Shown here one piece after another: positions 5,259-7,446 of a stretch of 7,446 nucleotides of DNA. How positions within the stretch are numbered: position 1 is the first letter of the stretch; every line of letters begins with the position of its first letter. Source of the DNA: Prevotellaceae bacterium (GTDB taxonomy: Bacteria; Bacteroidota; Bacteroidia; Bacteroidales; UBA932); contig JAIRYH010000116.1 in the NCBI GenBank assembly GCA_031267855.1, positions 1-7,446 of the forward strand, read 5' to 3'. Below the pieces are notes generated by a model. The model made no database searches. It was not told the DNA's origin and was given only the letters and a program-made list of their open reading frames with translations. The position numbers and the translations under genes were made by a program.

Positions 5259-7446
5259 TTAAAATTTAATATTTTTGATCTGCCCTAATGAGATATACCA
5301 GCAGAAACCCTGTATCTTCACGTAGCCCATCTTTTTCAGACATGAAATATATTCTTCAACCTGTTGAACATGCTGTGGCGTCTGTTTGTTTCCGAATTTG
5401 TAATCAATGACGACTACTTCACCGTTTCGGAACATCACACGGTCGGGACGCAACCGGACGGGTTTGTCTGTGCTTTTGGACGGGAGCAATAAATTTATTT
5501 CCGTAAAAAGTTGCCAGCTGCCATCGAACCATTCCGCCACTCCGGATTGTTTCAGTGCGTCATCCAGTAGTGTTTGCAATGTTTTTCGCTGTTCGGCATC
5601 GTCGGCTAAAAAACCATCCGCTACTAATTTTTCAATAGCTGCCCCTGTGTCGTCGGGGGTGGCAATGTAAGAAAAGGCGCGGTGCATCAAAATGCCGTAA
5701 TCACGCACGCTCGCCGAAATGATGTCCGATGGTTGCTCGTCGGCGTATTGCACCCACAGTGCATGAGCGTAGGGCAATGATATGTATTTTTCCAGTTCAA
5801 AAGTAGCCGGCATTTCGTTGCCGGTTTGCCGGCACGCTACCGGAGCGCCGGCCGTATATTTTTCCTGCTGCAATAATTCCGGAAGAATCTGCGCAAAGGC
5901 GAGGTCTCTTTTTTGTGCCGGCTGCGGTACGAAAGCATACAGTTCCGATTCGGCACGGGTAAACGCCACGTACAGCAAGTTCAAATTGTCAATGGCCGCC
6001 TGTGCGCGTTCCATCCAGTAGTCGGCGTTAAAAAAGGTTTCGGCGAGTGCATTCGTATAATTCAACGGCAGGTATCCGGGACCCGAAAACGGTTCTTCAC
6101 GGGCTTTTACCCAAATCAGCGAGTTGGTTTTCGGCTCAATGCTCCAGGAGCAAAACGGAATGATGACGACCGGAAACTGCAATCCTTTTGATTTATGAAT
6201 GGTGAGTATCCGCACGGCATTGCAGCTATCGACCATAGACAGGGTACAGGCGTCGCCCGCTTCCTTCCAATATTCGAGAAAGCTAAAAATATCGTTGCGT
6301 TCGCGGTTGGCATAAGCCAGTGCAATATCCTGCAGATCCTGTAAAAACGCCCAGTTCAACGGTTCTTCGTGCAAGCGAAAATGTGTAATAATTGTTTCCA
6401 TGGCTTCGGTCATCGGCAGGTGCAACAGCCGTTCCAGCCATGCGGCGGTCATTTTTGCATCCGGCAAAAAGCGCTGCAGGTAGCGGGAAGCTGCGGCTTC
6501 GGCAATCGCATCGGGAGCTACGGCGCATTGCAGTACGGCTATCACAAACTGTACCACCGGCGCATGTGCCAGATACAACGAATCCTGAGAAAGCACGTCA
6601 AAGCAATGCACCGCGTCGCCGGAGGTTTGTTTGTGTTGCAGCAGGGTATTTGCCACTTCCTGCCCTTCGCGTCCGTAGCGCACCAGCACGGCAATGTCCG
6701 ACGGACGATAGCCGCGATCCTGCAATTCCGCAACCAGCAGGGGCAAACGTTGCAGTACGGTTTCTTTCGCCGGGGGCGGCATTTCGGCATGTGGCGGCTG
6801 TGCATTTTTATCCATGGCGGGCGCCCTCACCGTTTCAATGTGTACATACCCCCCCGATGCGATTTTTTGGGGCGATATTTTTTGCCGGCTCTCGCCGTAG
6901 GCGTCCGTGATGAGCGTGTTCAGCGATTTTGCCTGTTCGCCGCTTAACGGTATTTTCGCTTCGCTGATGCGGTCGTTCAGCTGTTGCTGCAATAAAGCCG
7001 GCAGGCGTGAAAAGATGCCGTTGTTCGTGTTCACTATGACTTCCCGGCTGCGCCAGTTGGTATCCAATATTTCGCGCCGGGCGCCGAATGCGGCAAAGTC
7101 ATCGTAAATGCCCTGCGCCAAAATGCGCCAGTCGCCATTGCGCCAGCGGTAGATGGACTGCTTTACATCGCCTACCGCCAGCACGTCGCCGCCTTCGGAC
7201 AAACCATTCAGCAGTAACGGACGCAGGCTCTCCCATTGCATGTTCGAGGTATCCTGGAACTCGTCCAGTAAAAACGAATGATAATACATGCCCGTTTTTT
7301 CGTACACAAACGGCGTGTCGTTATCGCCAATCAGCTGCCGCAAGAGGTACAGGGTGTCGCTGATGGGCAGTAAATTTTCTTCGCCGGCAATGGCGGTTAC
7401 CCTGTTGGCCACATCTGCCAGCAATGCCATGCTGTAAAGGTTTTTC
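5259..7446 (-). CDS. AddA/RecB-type UvrD helicase with C-terminal PD-(D/E)XK nuclease, 5' end outside window
   Basis: The frame stays open to the window edge (K-N-L-Y-S before the first in-window Met at 7430), so the gene is partial and that Met is not the true start. Walker A and motif I lie outside. Numbering from Met 7430, superfamily 1 motifs are: II DEFQDT (56-61); III GDVKQSIYRWR (87-97); IV NWRS (125-128); the 2A segment DIAVLVR (245-251); V VRILTIHKSKGLQFP (406-420); VI LLYVAFTRA (485-493). A RecB/AddA-type nuclease follows: His583 in GILMHRAF, Asp663 in RPDRV, Asp676-Tyr-Lys678, and Q690xxxY694. All expected catalytic residues are present, so helicase and nuclease both look active. 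The family usually has about 1,050-1,150 residues, so roughly a third is missing. The role is double-strand break end processing and recombination in the cytoplasm, normally with an AddB-like partner, which would have to lie beyond the window. It is unrelated in function to the downstream T9SS genes, from which a 158-bp gap and a promoter separate it. Confidence 0.93.
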   Translation of the reverse strand, partial: KNLYSMALLADVANRVTAIAGEENLLPISDTLYLLRQLIGDNDTPFVYEKTGMYYHSFLLDEFQDTSNMQWESLRPLLLNGLSEGGDVLAVGDVKQSIYRWRNGDWRILAQGIYDDFAAFGARREILDTNWRSREVIVNTNNGIFSRLPALLQQQLNDRISEAKIPLSGEQAKSLNTLITDAYGESRQKISPQKIASGGYVHIETVRAPAMDKNAQPPHAEMPPPAKETVLQRLPLLVAELQDRGYRPSDIAVLVRYGREGQEVANTLLQHKQTSGDAVHCFDVLSQDSLYLAHAPVVQFVIAVLQCAVAPDAIAEAAASRYLQRFLPDAKMTAAWLERLLHLPMTEAMETIITHFRLHEEPLNWAFLQDLQDIALAYANRERNDIFSFLEYWKEAGDACTLSMVDSCNAVRILTIHKSKGLQFPVVIIPFCSWSIEPKTNSLIWVKAREEPFSGPGYLPLNYTNALAETFFNADYWMERAQAAIDNLNLLYVAFTRAESELYAFVPQPAQKRDLAFAQILPELLQQEKYTAGAPVACRQTGNEMPATFELEKYISLPYAHALWVQYADEQPSDIISASVRDYGILMHRAFSYIATPDDTGAAIEKLVADGFLADDAEQRKTLQTLLDDALKQSGVAEWFDGSWQLFTEINLLLPSKSTDKPVRLRPDRVMFRNGEVVVIDYKFGNKQTPQHVQQVEEYISCLKKMGYVKIQGFCWYISLGQIKNIKF

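Noticed and set aside
6369..6947. Overlapping plus-strand open frames of 192 and 172 codons opposite the helicase gene
   Set aside because: The minus strand here encodes the continuous helicase. The plus-strand translations are rich in Arg, Cys and His with no domain pattern, as expected for antisense shadows.

Overview
The window looks like chromosomal DNA from a Bacteroidota bacterium, most likely order Bacteroidales. The evidence is a PorP/SprF-family type IX secretion (T9SS) outer-membrane protein, a PorE-like partner, A/T-rich leaders without clear Shine-Dalgarno sequences, and a promoter with the Bacteroidota -7 consensus TAnnTTTG. All five protein-coding genes lie on the minus strand, so transcription runs from high to low coordinates.

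In order of transcription: (1) 7446-5259, the C-terminal two-thirds or so of an AddA/RecB-type UvrD helicase-nuclease, cut by the window edge. (2) A 158-bp A/T-rich gap with a good promoter (TTG-N20-TACCTTTG). (3) 5100-4165, a PorP/SprF-family barrel. (4) 4148-2196, a lipid-free, signal-peptide-bearing protein with TPR, PD40/WD40-like, carboxypeptidase-regulatory-like and C-terminal SPOR domains. It resembles PorE, but a SPOR domain stands where PorE has its OmpA-like peptidoglycan-binding domain. (5) 2168-1548, an exported SagB-type nitroreductase-fold flavoenzyme. (6) A 112-bp gap with a strong stem-loop. (7) 1435-203, a lipoprotein alpha/beta hydrolase of the secretory-lipase type. (8) 202-1, non-coding repeat DNA containing an 8-bp micro-repeat, a TTGAA-rich micro-repeat and a 42-bp tandem array, each unit of which carries a perfect 18-bp palindrome.

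The 16-bp and 27-bp gaps between PorP, the PorE-like gene and the nitroreductase suggest one transcript from the 5152-5182 promoter. The PorP/PorE-like pair probably forms an outer-membrane barrel tethered to peptidoglycan through a periplasmic scaffold. The nitroreductase and the lipoprotein hydrolase both act outside the cytoplasm, but nothing in the sequence shows that they function with the T9SS pair. The hydrolase may be a separate unit, because of the stem-loop before it.

I do not see a clearly new multi-gene system. The two most unusual items are the SPOR-for-OmpA architecture and the palindrome-bearing 42-bp array at the left edge.
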